A stretch of DNA of 64,000 bases from Orrella marina (GCF_003058465.1 NZ_CP028901.1:3534001-3598000); one strand, 5' to 3'; numbered from the stretch's first letter, positions 28,166 through 36,922 are shown. Translations and numbers: made by a program. Notes: generated from the sequence alone by a model not told the origin.

Positions 28166-29569
28166 ATGAGTCAGACACTTTTTCAGAAGATCTGGTCACC
28201 GCATATCATCGTGCCCAGAGAGCAGGGGCCCTCATTGCTGTACATTGATCGGCACATCGTGCACGAAGGCTCCTTTCACGCCTTTAACCAGTTGCGGGCC
28301 CGGAGCCTGAAACTGCGTCATCCTTCCCAGGTGTTTGGTGTGCCCGATCACTACGTTCCGACGAATGGGCGGCGTGCTCAGGATGCGGCAACACCCGAGA
28401 TTGCACGGATGATCACTCAGTTCGACAGCAACATGAAATGGGGCGATGTGCCGCATTTCAATCTGGCAGACAAGCGGCAGGGAATTGTGCATGTGGTGGG
28501 ACCAGAACAAGGACTGACGCTACCCGGTATGACGGTGGTCTGTAGCGATAGTCATACATCGACGCATGGTGCGCTTGGTGCGATTGCATTTGGAATCGGG
28601 CAATCCGAGAGCATGCACGTGATGGCCACGCAAACACTGTGGCAGAGCCAGCCGCGCGTTATGCGAGTTCGCGTCGAAGGAGCATTGCACCCCGGAGTTT
28701 CAGCCAAGGACATCATCCTGGCCATCATCGCCAGAATCGGTGCTTCCGGCGCAGTGGGACATGCGATAGAGTATGCAGGATCAGCCATTACCTCACTGGA
28801 TATGGATGGACGTCTGACCGTCTGCAACATGTCCATTGAAGCAGGTGCAAGGCTGGGTTCGATTGCACCAGACGATACCGTTTTCGAGTATCTCGCAGGC
28901 AGGCCGCAGGCCCCGAAGGGTGTGGACTGGGATCGAGGCCTGAAATACTGGCGCACCTTGCGTTCGGATGATGATGCGCAGTTTGATCGTGAGGTTGTGC
29001 TGGATGCCAGCGAGATCAAGCCGATGGTGACCTGGGGAACCAGTCCTGATGCGGGTTGTGCCATCGATGGTGTCGTGCCGGATCCAGATCTGCTCAAAGA
29101 TGCGCAGTCACGTGATGGCGCCAGGCAGGCGCTGGAATACATGGGTCTGCAGCCCGGCATGCGGATAGCGGACATCAACATTGATCGTGTCTTCATCGGC
29201 TCCTGTACGAACAGCCGGCTGAGCGATCTCAAAGAGGCAGCAAAGATCCTTGAGGGGCGAAAGGTGAGTGTGCCCGGAATGGTGGTGCCAGGATCCGGAC
29301 TGGTCAAGGAGCAGGCTGAAGCGCTGGGACTGGACAAGGTCTTCGTGCAGGCAGGACTTGAATGGCGCTCTCCGGGTTGCTCCATGTGTGCGGCCATGAA
29401 TGGTGACATTGGTCAGCCTGGTGAGCGCATCGCATCCACCTCGAACAGAAATTTTGTGGGACGCCAAGGTCCTGGTGCAAGAACACATCTGATGAGTCCA
29501 GCGATGGCAGCCGCTGCGGCTGTGACCGGCAAGCTGACTGACGTACGAACACTGACTGGCGCGAATTGA
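28166..29569 (+). CDS. LeuC-like hydro-lyase large subunit (aconitase family; possible dialkylmalate dehydratase)
   Basis: A 467-residue [4Fe-4S] dehydratase subunit. It keeps the cluster cysteines in FIGSCTNSR and in PGCSMC and the typical CSDSHTSTHGALGAIAFGIGQSE. Length equals bacterial LeuC. The N-terminal substrate region differs from biosynthetic LeuC: HEG-SFHAF for HEVTSPQAF and PDHYVPT for MDHNVST. Context is catabolic, not leuB or leuA, so I infer a paralogue that adds water to a substituted maleate, as in dimethylmaleate hydratase or citraconase. Isopropylmalate isomerase remains possible. ATG at 28166 follows AAGG. The stop is 2 bp before the small-subunit start. Confidence 0.8.
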   Translation: MSQTLFQKIWSPHIIVPREQGPSLLYIDRHIVHEGSFHAFNQLRARSLKLRHPSQVFGVPDHYVPTNGRRAQDAATPEIARMITQFDSNMKWGDVPHFNLADKRQGIVHVVGPEQGLTLPGMTVVCSDSHTSTHGALGAIAFGIGQSESMHVMATQTLWQSQPRVMRVRVEGALHPGVSAKDIILAIIARIGASGAVGHAIEYAGSAITSLDMDGRLTVCNMSIEAGARLGSIAPDDTVFEYLAGRPQAPKGVDWDRGLKYWRTLRSDDDAQFDREVVLDASEIKPMVTWGTSPDAGCAIDGVVPDPDLLKDAQSRDGARQALEYMGLQPGMRIADINIDRVFIGSCTNSRLSDLKEAAKILEGRKVSVPGMVVPGSGLVKEQAEALGLDKVFVQAGLEWRSPGCSMCAAMNGDIGQPGERIASTSNRNFVGRQGPGARTHLMSPAMAAAAAVTGKLTDVRTLTGAN

Positions 29570-29571
29570 TC

Positions 29572-30207
29572 ATGAGCACACAAGAAACCACGTTTGAACC
29601 CCTGACCACCTTGACCGACCGCGTTGCAGTCCTGCGTGGGCCGAACACGGATACGGATCAGATCATCCCGGCTCGATTCCTCAAGAAGGACCGTGCACAG
29701 GGATATGGGCAGTTCCTGTTTCACGACATGCGGTTTTCTGATGATGGCGGGATCCGATCACATCCGTTAAATACGAGTGAAGGAGAGCACCCGCGCATTC
29801 TTGTTGTAGAAGAGAACTTTGGTTGCGGATCCTCGAGAGAGGGTGCGGTCTACGCGCTCGCGGACTACGGCGTACGAGTGGTGGTAGGCACAACGTTTGG
29901 TGATATCTTTCACAACAACTGTTTCAAAAATGGTGTCTTGCCAGTGCGTTTGCACCCGGACGACCATGCCAGACTGATGGGCGTGCTGGCTGGTCCGGAT
30001 GCTCTGACCCAGCTGACTGTCAGTCTGGAAGAGGGCCGGATTCGCTGGGATGACGGTGATGCCAGTTTTGAAGTGGACGCTTTCTGGAAAGAGTGCTTGA
30101 TGAGAGGGCTCGACGAGCTATCGCTAACGCTTTCATACCGTGATCAGATCGACGCTTTTGAGTCTCGGTACAGAAAGGACTTCCCCTGGTTCGCACCAGG
30201 TGCCTGA
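29572..30207 (+). CDS. LeuD-like hydro-lyase small subunit
   Basis: A 211-residue swivel-domain subunit that pairs with the product of 28166-29569. It has the family's opening DRVAVLRGPNTDTDQIIPARFLK, the conserved substrate loop NFGCGSSREGAVYAL, and FGDIFHNNCFKNGVLPV. The start is ATG 29572, 2 bp after the upstream stop, without a strong ribosome site, so it is probably translated by re-initiation. It meets the FAD dehydrogenase gene tail-to-tail. Same caveat on substrate as for the large subunit. Confidence 0.82.
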   Translation: MSTQETTFEPLTTLTDRVAVLRGPNTDTDQIIPARFLKKDRAQGYGQFLFHDMRFSDDGGIRSHPLNTSEGEHPRILVVEENFGCGSSREGAVYALADYGVRVVVGTTFGDIFHNNCFKNGVLPVRLHPDDHARLMGVLAGPDALTQLTVSLEEGRIRWDDGDASFEVDAFWKECLMRGLDELSLTLSYRDQIDAFESRYRKDFPWFAPGA

Positions 30208-30382
30208 TGGTCAGGCGCGCTATGTCCGTTGTTTGACCGGATCAGCAGTGCACCACGGGCCCACACTTGCGGTGACAGATAAGATCAGGGTACGCATCCG
30301 CACACAGTCTGCCCGCTTGTGATTGCTTAACAGCAATGATGCTGCTGGTCACCGGCAGGCGCTTTGGCAGTCACTTTGAACG

Positions 30383-31797
30383 TCACTTGTCCAAAGTCTG
30401 ACGTGCGGCACTTTCCCCTGCCGTTGCTCCGAGCATCACGGCGGCCAGCAAGCCATTGCCCGAAAGGTAACCACTGTCCCCAGAGCCGGAAACGCCGCGA
30501 GCCGCTCCGCCACCTGCATACAGGCCGGGGATTGGCTGGCCGTTGGCACTGAGTACTTTCGCTTCAGGGTCGACCGCAAGCCCCCCTGGGTGTGAAACAA
30601 GGCGCCAGTCACTCTGATCGCATAGAAGGGTGAGGTCAATCTCTGGTCTGTCTGGAAGCGACGTCCCATGCTGTCCACACCTCCCTGATCGCAAAGCGCC
30701 CACGTCTGGCCGATCGTTTCGCTCAAGGTGTCCGCGGGAACCCGCATTAATCCGGCCAGTGCCTCGACAGAGTCTGCCTTTTGCACTGCGCCAGCGGACC
30801 AGGCTTGCCGGTAGTCTTCAAACTCCATCGCGGCGTCATGAATGCGATGATCGAAGATGTTCCAGGCAATGCCATCGGGCTGGGCCAGTACACGACGGGC
30901 CTGTTCCGAATAGCCTTCATGTTCATTTGAAAAACGCTCACCCAGACTGTTGATCTGAATGCCGCCCATCATCATGACCGACCAGGTGATCAGTGTCTGG
31001 TGAGGCCATGCCAGCGAGCCGTGACCTTGATAGGAGGCGAGATCCAGTGCCTGGGCACCAAGCCGCGCGCCCCACCTGAGCGCGTCGCCCTGGTTGCCGG
31101 CATGCCCGTAGTAGACCGCGGCATCCATTGCAGGCATGTAGCGTTTAACCATCTCTGCGTGACCGCCAAAGCCGCTGCAGGCGAGTATCACTGCATCGCA
31201 ACCAATCTCTTCTGATGATCCGTCAGGTCGACTGACTCGCACACCACACACAGTACCTGAGTGGGTGACAAGAATAGTGTCTACCCGGGCTTCGCACAGG
31301 ATATCAATGCCTGCCCGTTCTGCGGCATTGGTGAGAGCGCCCATGAGTTCGTCACCCGTGCGGCGTGGCGTTCCATGCATACGCAATGCGGAGTGTCCCG
31401 GATACAGGAACCCGGTTACCAGACTGAACTCGACACCATGGCGATCCGCAAGCCAGTGCAATGTTTTCGCGGAGCGTTGCGTGACCATCTGAACAATCAC
31501 CGGGTCAGCTTCGTTATGGTTCTTGTGCTGGATGTCGCTGGCCATCAGATCAGGGCTGTCAGTGACTTCCAGTGCCTGCTGCCATCGGGTGGCGGCAGCA
31601 GGAATGAGCCCTGAAGACATTGCCGTACTGCCACGTGGGAGCGTGTCACGTTCAAGCACGAGAACCTCTGCGCGCGCATCCCGCGCAGCAAGTGCCGCAA
31701 CCAGGCCACAGGCACCCGCACCGACAATCACCACCGGTACGTGCGTTTCGGGCAGTTTATCGACGGTCAAAACATCTGACTCGGATGTTTCTGTCAT
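30383..31797 (-). pseudogene. FAD-dependent dehydrogenase/reductase (fumarate reductase flavoprotein family), frameshifted
   Basis: The two joined frames encode about 471 residues of a flavoprotein in the fumarate reductase / 3-ketosteroid dehydrogenase / tricarballylate dehydrogenase family, which inserts or reduces an activated C=C bond. Motifs: FAD site VVIVGAGACGLVAALAARDA, ILACSGFGG, and the C-terminal GLYAGGGAARGVSGSGDSGY. The frame breaks at six C (30581-30586); one more base gives GGLAVDPEAKV and the normal C-terminus ending at 30383. Start overlaps the stop of the upstream hydrolase (ATGA). In the proposed pathway it could convert a substituted succinimide or succinate to the maleimide/maleate level. 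No signal peptide, so probably cytosolic. Confidence 0.78.
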
Positions 31798-32747
31798 GGT
31801 TTCTGTGCCGCCTGCTTCTGCTGTTCGGCGAATGTGCTCACAATCTCGCCCGCCGTTGCGAGCCAGATCTGGTCGCGATGGGCCAGCACGTGATTAAGCA
31901 CGCGCTCGACGCATCCAATCCGGTGCGGCTGGCCAGTCAGCCATGGATGCAGGCTGATGCCAAGCATGCGTCCAGCGTTCTGGGTCCTGCCCTCCTTGAG
32001 CATGAAGTCCGTTGCATCGATGACTTGATCTGCCCATTCGTCTTCGCTGTGAAGGTTACTCCCCATTACAAAGCTGTCCTCGACCTCAGTGTTCAGGGGC
32101 AGCATGGTCAGCGGTCCCGTCTCGACGGAAACCGGATAGGGAAGATCGTCGTTAACCCAGTCCATACAATACGACAGGCCAGCCTCCGGCAGGAGGGATA
32201 ACGTGTTCCAGCTCTGACTGCGAGCTGGACTGAGCCAGCCCTGAATCTTCTTCCCTGTGGCAGCCCGCAGCACATCGACAGACCTGGAAATCAGTTCGGA
32301 CTCTGCGTCACGGGAGAGATCCGGGGAGTGCAGGTGATCCATGTCCCAGCCGTGAGCGACGATTTCCCCCGCGCTTTGGCAGACACGTTCTATCAACTGG
32401 GGTGCTGACCCTGCCAGTGATGCGTTGATGGCATACGTAACAGGCAGTCCGTTTGCTTCAAAGAACTTCAGAAAACGATAAATGCCGACCCGGTTGCCGT
32501 AGTCACGCAAAGAAAAATGGCGTAAGTCGGGATAGGGCATAGTCATGCCGAAAGGCGTCTTGAAAGGCTTGCCTTTCTGGTCAAGAGGGAAATGCTGCAA
32601 GCTGACGTTGATCCAGACAGCAAGGGGCTTTCGGTCTGGCCAGACCAGTGGTGCACGGCTCTCAAGCATGCTCCACTCGTACCAGTCGTGGTCGTATCCG
32701 TAACGACGCTTTGAGTACTGGAGGTAAGTGTGGTCGAGCTGGCTCAT
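31794..32747 (-). CDS. Polysaccharide-deacetylase-like hydrolase (PuuE/cyclic imidase type), copy 2
   Basis: A 317-residue cytosolic protein (no signal peptide) of the NodB-like superfamily. It shares with the neighbouring gene the frame DYGNRVG-x-R, a Ser/Leu-rich strand, EIVAHGWDMDH and SPARSQSWNTL. Members without a signal peptide and with this layout include PuuE allantoinase and cyclic imide hydrolases, which open cyclic ureides or imides, not polysaccharides. Its start is preceded by AGGAGGTG inside the end of the upstream gene and overlaps its stop by ATGA. With its twin it may form a hetero-oligomer or act on a second ring. Confidence 0.75.
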   Translation of the reverse strand: MSQLDHTYLQYSKRRYGYDHDWYEWSMLESRAPLVWPDRKPLAVWINVSLQHFPLDQKGKPFKTPFGMTMPYPDLRHFSLRDYGNRVGIYRFLKFFEANGLPVTYAINASLAGSAPQLIERVCQSAGEIVAHGWDMDHLHSPDLSRDAESELISRSVDVLRAATGKKIQGWLSPARSQSWNTLSLLPEAGLSYCMDWVNDDLPYPVSVETGPLTMLPLNTEVEDSFVMGSNLHSEDEWADQVIDATDFMLKEGRTQNAGRMLGISLHPWLTGQPHRIGCVERVLNHVLAHRDQIWLATAGEIVSTFAEQQKQAAQKP

Positions 32748-33700
32748 GCTGCACCTCCTGCGCTGGCTTTACCGTCAATATCTTTGACCGCCTGGTCGTA
32801 ATAGTTTTGCATGTAATGCTGGGCGATTTCGCGGCCTGTGGTCACCCAGACGCCTTCATGGCTGGTTATGTAGTCCAGCGCCTCTTCCAGGGCTGCCAGG
32901 CGATGTGGGCAGCTGACTTGATAGTTATGCGTGGGAATGCACATAACCGTTCCGGAGGTGGCTCCTTCCTGATACAGTCGGTCGAAGTGACGCTTGAGCA
33001 TGGTCAGGTAGTGGCGCGGCGTTACCTTGTTCACGGTGTAGACGATTGTGTCGTTCATCTCCAGTGAATAGGGGACGGATACAAAACGACGCCCGCTCTG
33101 GATCTTGATCGGTGTGGGTTGATCATCGTGAAACAGGTCGCATGTGTAGATGCCTGCGGAGCTTTCCTGGCCAAACAGTTCGGCGCCGACTTCACTGAAA
33201 AGATCCAGTGTGTGGTCCGAGTGTGACAGGGCAGGTGCCAGATAGCCCGCGCATTCCTGTCCGGTGTGCCGATAAATGGTCTGCAAGGAATCACGAATCA
33301 TCTCGCGTTCCTGTTCGACAGTCATGCCATAGGTGTAGCGGGTGTTGTAGATGCCATGGCTGAAGAACTCCCAGTTGCGCTCTTTGCAGGCTGCGATGAT
33401 CTCGGGATGGTGTTCGCACAACGCAGTCGACAGCGAGATAGATCCCCTTACACCATATCGATCCAGGACTCGCATCTGTCGGTCGTGTCCGACCCGGTTC
33501 CCATAGTCACGAATCGAGTAGCCAGGAACGCTGGGATGCGGCGTCGGCCAGGCTTTTCGATGAGGATTGGCAGGAGGGTCGAGCTCGTAGAACTCAATGT
33601 TGGGTGCCACCCAGAATGCGACGCGGGCACCGCCCGGCCAGGTGATCTTCGGACGATTTTCGTAGGACCAGTAGTCGTAGTAGCCAGGGCTGGGTTTCAT
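32744..33700 (-). CDS. Polysaccharide-deacetylase-like hydrolase (PuuE/cyclic imidase type), copy 1
   Basis: A 318-residue cytosolic protein, start at ATG 33700 (MKPSPGYYDYW) after AGGTG. Visible features: the opening ITWPGGARVAFWVAPNIEFYE, DYGNRVGHDRQMRVLDRYG, the strand-loop FFSHGIYN and a late CIPTHNYQV. This arrangement is that of PuuE-type allantoinases and cyclic imide hydrolases, not secreted chitin or peptidoglycan deacetylases. It is 17 bp from the amidase gene and overlaps the second copy, consistent with consecutive steps: ring opening of a cyclic imide here, then amide hydrolysis by the amidase. Ureide substrates are an alternative. Confidence 0.78.
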   Translation of the reverse strand: MKPSPGYYDYWSYENRPKITWPGGARVAFWVAPNIEFYELDPPANPHRKAWPTPHPSVPGYSIRDYGNRVGHDRQMRVLDRYGVRGSISLSTALCEHHPEIIAACKERNWEFFSHGIYNTRYTYGMTVEQEREMIRDSLQTIYRHTGQECAGYLAPALSHSDHTLDLFSEVGAELFGQESSAGIYTCDLFHDDQPTPIKIQSGRRFVSVPYSLEMNDTIVYTVNKVTPRHYLTMLKRHFDRLYQEGATSGTVMCIPTHNYQVSCPHRLAALEEALDYITSHEGVWVTTGREIAQHYMQNYYDQAVKDIDGKASAGGAA

Positions 33701-33717
33701 CGCGGTCACCTCGCAGG

Positions 33718-34386
33718 TCAGGATTGCTGGCTCTTGAGCCAGGACAGGACATCCTCGACTTTCATGACGTCGGCGTATTTCAGAACCATATCCGTCAAGT
33801 TGGCAAAATGATAGCTTTCGTGCTTGTCCGCAACGCACTCCATCGGCACAATGGTGCGATAGCCCCGCGACAGGCTCTCTACTACTGAGGCACGAACGCA
33901 GCCAGAAGTCGACCCGCCTGTGATGATGACGGTGTCCACCTTGTGCCAGACCATCAGGGACTGGAGGTTGGTTTCAAAGAAGACTGACGCCATGCGCTTG
34001 TTGATGAAAACGTCTTGCGCACGATCGAGCTCGAGACGGTCGTCGAGTTCGGATCGGACCGAGCCGACTTTGATGTTCTGCAGAGAGTCCTCGGTGTTGG
34101 TTCGTGTTCCCCATACGCCGGCGTCTTCGCCAGACTCCATGTACGCAACGTGCGTCCAGACAACTGGCCAGTTCAGTGCTCGGAATGCCTTGGCCAGTGT
34201 GTTGACGTATTCGATCTGGCGTGGGTCAGTCTCATACGCGGTCTTGAAGAGGTCCGTGCGGGTGTAGGCCTTCTGGAAGTCAACGTTGACGAGGATGGCT
34301 TTCTCGCCAAACCCGAACGGCACGCGCTGAGGGTTGGCCATCACTTCGTGAAAGATTTCGCGGGCAGTTTTGTTGGATTCGATCAT
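33718..34386 (-). CDS. Isochorismatase-family amidohydrolase (N-carbamoylsarcosine amidase/maleamate amidase-like)
   Basis: A 222-residue cysteine hydrolase. The Asp-Lys-Cys triad is visible: Asp in LVNVDFQKAY, Lys in FINKRMAS, Cys in GGSTSGCVRASVVES, followed by a cis-peptide region and HFANLTDMVLKYADVM. The TSGCVRASVV motif places it with N-carbamoylsarcosine amidases and NicF maleamate amidohydrolase, not with nicotinamidases. It would release ammonia from a half-amide. Next to two imidase-like genes and a lyase of the dimethylmalate type, a substituted maleamate or succinamate is a good candidate substrate. Confidence 0.83.
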   Translation of the reverse strand: MIESNKTAREIFHEVMANPQRVPFGFGEKAILVNVDFQKAYTRTDLFKTAYETDPRQIEYVNTLAKAFRALNWPVVWTHVAYMESGEDAGVWGTRTNTEDSLQNIKVGSVRSELDDRLELDRAQDVFINKRMASVFFETNLQSLMVWHKVDTVIITGGSTSGCVRASVVESLSRGYRTIVPMECVADKHESYHFANLTDMVLKYADVMKVEDVLSWLKSQQS

Positions 34387-34422
34387 GGGAGGCTCCTGGT
34401 TGTTTCTGAGGTGTGGGGCATT

Positions 34423-35301
34423 TCAGGGCTCGTACCGCTGGCCAAGTTCAAGCACGGCAGGCGTTTGCAGGGCGTCGTTGAGCTGGGTAAAGTCAAGCAT
34501 CCGGTCGCGCCAGCTGTCGGTCGTGCCAGTTTGCTTCAGGGATGCGAAATATCCCTGCATGGCAAAAGTCAGTGCTCGCACCAGTCCTCCCGGAAAAATC
34601 ACGAGTGAGTACCCTTTTTCCTTGAGCGTCTGCGCAGAGTCGATCGGCGTGTCGCCACCTTCAACCATATTGGCCATCAATGGGACCTTGCCGTGTAGCG
34701 CGTGCATGATGCGGTCAACGTGTTCCTGCCCGCGATAACCTTCCACAAAGACGATGTCTGCGCCAGCCTCCTGGTACGCTACAGCACGCTCGATCGCATC
34801 ATCAATGCCGCCGACAGCAATGGCGTCGGTTCGACCAATGATGAGGGTGTTCTCCGATCGCCTGGCATCCAGGGCGGCCTTGAGTTTGCCGACCATTTCG
34901 GCTTTGGATACTAGTGACTTGCCTTTAAGGTGGCCGCAGCGCTTGGGAAAACCTTGGTCTTCTAGCTGTATGGCGTTGGCGCCTTCGCGTTCAAGCAGGC
35001 GAACTGTGCGCATCACGTTGATCGCGTTGCCAAATCCGGTGTCCGCGTCGACGATCACGTTCACATCGGTCTGTTCGCTGATGTAGCGCAGGACATCGGC
35101 GACCTCAGTCAGTCCCAGCAGACCAATGTCCGGGCCGCCCAGTCGGGTGTATGCCACGCTGGCACCTGACAGGTAGACGGTTTCAAATCCGGCCTGCTGG
35201 GCCATACGCGCAGAAAGTGCGTCATAGACGCCAGGCGCCAGGCAAAGATCTGTGCGCATCTGTTCCTGAATGCTTGTCATGGTGATATTTCTTGGGGTCA
35301 T
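34423..35301 (-). CDS. Isocitrate lyase/PEP mutase family lyase (2,3-dimethylmalate lyase-like)
   Basis: A 292-residue TIM-barrel enzyme with the Mg-binding VDADTGFGNA, the QLEDQGFPKRCGH loop with the catalytic Cys-Gly-His, and GRTDAIAVGG. These motifs fit lyases that cleave substituted malates or citrates (2-methylisocitrate lyase, 2,3-dimethylmalate lyase, oxaloacetate decarboxylase), releasing pyruvate and a short acid. The first ATG (35301) is used because AAGGGA lies 8 nt upstream. With the LeuCD-like hydratase nearby, dimethylmalate-type cleavage is favoured over methylisocitrate, since no prpC/prpD-type genes are present. Confidence 0.8.
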   Translation of the reverse strand: MTPRNITMTSIQEQMRTDLCLAPGVYDALSARMAQQAGFETVYLSGASVAYTRLGGPDIGLLGLTEVADVLRYISEQTDVNVIVDADTGFGNAINVMRTVRLLEREGANAIQLEDQGFPKRCGHLKGKSLVSKAEMVGKLKAALDARRSENTLIIGRTDAIAVGGIDDAIERAVAYQEAGADIVFVEGYRGQEHVDRIMHALHGKVPLMANMVEGGDTPIDSAQTLKEKGYSLVIFPGGLVRALTFAMQGYFASLKQTGTTDSWRDRMLDFTQLNDALQTPAVLELGQRYEP

Positions 35302-35382
35302 GGCTGCTATCCCTTTTTTTGTGAACTCGCAGCTTGCGACAACGGGTTGTCTTGCAGCTGCCTGATGGTTGGCGGGGCTTGC

Positions 35383-35988
35383 TCAGCGTGTTGCGCTGGC
35401 GCCGGATGCGGGTGTGGATGACTGGCCAGGTGTGTTCAGGAAGATAGCGAGATCATTCCAGACTTGCTGCCTGACAATCAGCGTCCCTTGGAGTTCGAAC
35501 CGATCAATGAAACGCACGCCTTTAAACGGGATGCCGTCAAGTGCTTCACCATTGAGTGTGCCGTGGCAGTGCACCACAGCAACATCGCCTTTCCATGATG
35601 TATCAAAGGATTCGAATGTTTTCTGGACGAAGCGGTAGCGAAGTCTGGAAAACTCGACAAGATCTTCGAGCCGCGTCATGGTTGCATCGCCTGGGAATGT
35701 CATCTTGAATTCCGGTGCAAGATAGGTTCTTGCCTTGGCAAGGTCTCGGTCCTGCATGGCGTGCAGAAATGCTCGTACGGTTTCCATCGGCGCCGCTTTG
35801 GCCAGACCCGCGCGTCTGGCCTGGCCGCCGCGATAGTAGTTCTGCTCGTCAAGTTCATTGATACAGACTACGATGGCTTCTGGCGCAGCATCAATGACCT
35901 GGAGAACAGCTGAAGTAAGCGACTCACCTAGTGCCTGACGTGTCTTGGCGTCGTAGCCTTTTATTAGGGATACATTCAGGACTGGCAT
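35383..35988 (-). CDS. 4-oxalocrotonate tautomerase domain fused to a SnoaL-like domain
   Basis: Start at ATG 35988, seven nt after GGGAGA, so that the mature protein begins with the catalytic Pro of tautomerases (MPVLNVSLIKGY). Residues 1-62 are the tautomerase unit (KTRQALGESLTSAVLQVI, then VVCINELDEQNYYRGG). Residues about 80-185 (METVRAFLHAMQDRDLAKARTYL to FIDRFELQGTLIVRQQVWND) form an NTF2/SnoaL-like cone domain, often a small-molecule isomerase or hydrolase. The 201-residue fusion is unusual. First gene of the six-gene operon, divergent from the GntR regulator. It might shift a double bond or tautomer of the ring or diacid. Confidence 0.75.
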   Translation of the reverse strand: MPVLNVSLIKGYDAKTRQALGESLTSAVLQVIDAAPEAIVVCINELDEQNYYRGGQARRAGLAKAAPMETVRAFLHAMQDRDLAKARTYLAPEFKMTFPGDATMTRLEDLVEFSRLRYRFVQKTFESFDTSWKGDVAVVHCHGTLNGEALDGIPFKGVRFIDRFELQGTLIVRQQVWNDLAIFLNTPGQSSTPASGASATR

Positions 35989-36124
35989 TGCAGACTCTCC
36001 CTGTTCCATTCTTGAAGCGAATTGCGTATAGTTCGTTAAGTGCAATTAATTGTCGTATTTATAGAACAAACTATAGCAGAACACAAAGCCTGACAATCAT
36101 CAATAACAAGACAATTTCCAAATC
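35989..36124. promoter_or_regulatory. Divergent promoter/operator region of the catabolic operon and GntR regulator
   Basis: A 136-bp gap. It contains an 11-bp inverted repeat with one mismatch, TATAGTTCGTT at 36027-36037 and AACAAACTATA at 36065-36075, and between them the perfect palindrome CAATTAATTG at 36043-36052. The arms contain TATAG elements that could act as divergent -10 boxes. A GntR/HutC repressor binding here would control both directions. Confidence 0.5.
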
Positions 36125-36922
36125 GTGAACAGCACCAAATACCACCGGGTCTACCTCTTGCTCAAAGATGCAATCGAGCGTGGCGAGATGCCTGCGGGGA
36201 CTCGCTTGCCAGGCGAACTGGTGCTCGCACAAAAGCACCAGGTTTCCCGGATTACGGTCCGACGGGCCATGGCAGCACTGGCTGACGAAGGTCTGGTCAC
36301 CCGTCGCCCAGGGGTTGGCACGGTTGTGCTCGAAAGGCCGATGGAGGCCGCGCAGATTACGGCCGATGTTTCGAATCTGCTACCGAATTTCGTGCGGATG
36401 AGTGAAGAGTCGAGCATCAAGTTGCTTGAATTTGCTTACCGCCCGGCTTCTGCTGCGGTCGCGTCCCGGTTGAAGCTTGCGCCTCGCGACAGGGTCCAGT
36501 ATTCGGTTCGCGTGCGCAGCATGCAGGGAAAGCCGTTTTCTTATCTGATCACTCACGTTCCTGCCAACATCGCCCAGAGTTATGACGAGAAAGCACTGGC
36601 GACCACCTCCTTGTTCATGTTGCTGGAACGTAGTGGTGTCAAAGTAGACCATGCGACACAGACTATCTCTGCAACGCTGGCGACAGAGGAGATTGCGCAG
36701 GCTCTGGATGTGCCAGTCGGGGCACCGCTTATTGCTTTGCAGCGAGTCGTGTACGACAAGGGAGGTCGCGGTGTGGAGCATCTGGATGCGTTCTACCGTC
36801 CGGATCGCTACCGGATCCAGGTTGATCTTGGGCGGGCCGGTGAGTCCAGTTCCCGTTACTGGCAGCCCATCACAGGCGAACGGGGAAGCATCGTCAAACG
36901 GACTTCAACAAAAAAATCTTGA
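36125..36922 (+). CDS. GntR family transcriptional regulator, HutC/UTRA subfamily
   Basis: A 265-residue regulator with a GTG start at 36125. Residues about 5-75 are the winged helix (LLKDAIERGEMPAGTRLPGE, then RITVRRAMAALADEGLV and RRPGVGTVV). Residues about 95-250 are a UTRA chorismate-lyase-like ligand domain ending YDKGGRGVEHLDAFYRPDRY. It is divergent from the tautomerase gene and upstream of the TRAP transporter genes, so it probably controls both. HutC-type repressors usually bind an intermediate or a transported acid. Confidence 0.87.
   Translation: MNSTKYHRVYLLLKDAIERGEMPAGTRLPGELVLAQKHQVSRITVRRAMAALADEGLVTRRPGVGTVVLERPMEAAQITADVSNLLPNFVRMSEESSIKLLEFAYRPASAAVASRLKLAPRDRVQYSVRVRSMQGKPFSYLITHVPANIAQSYDEKALATTSLFMLLERSGVKVDHATQTISATLATEEIAQALDVPVGAPLIALQRVVYDKGGRGVEHLDAFYRPDRYRIQVDLGRAGESSSRYWQPITGERGSIVKRTSTKKS

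Noticed and set aside
28166..30207. Housekeeping leuCD for leucine synthesis
   Set aside because: No leuA or leuB nearby, diverged substrate region, and catabolic context; kept only as an alternative.
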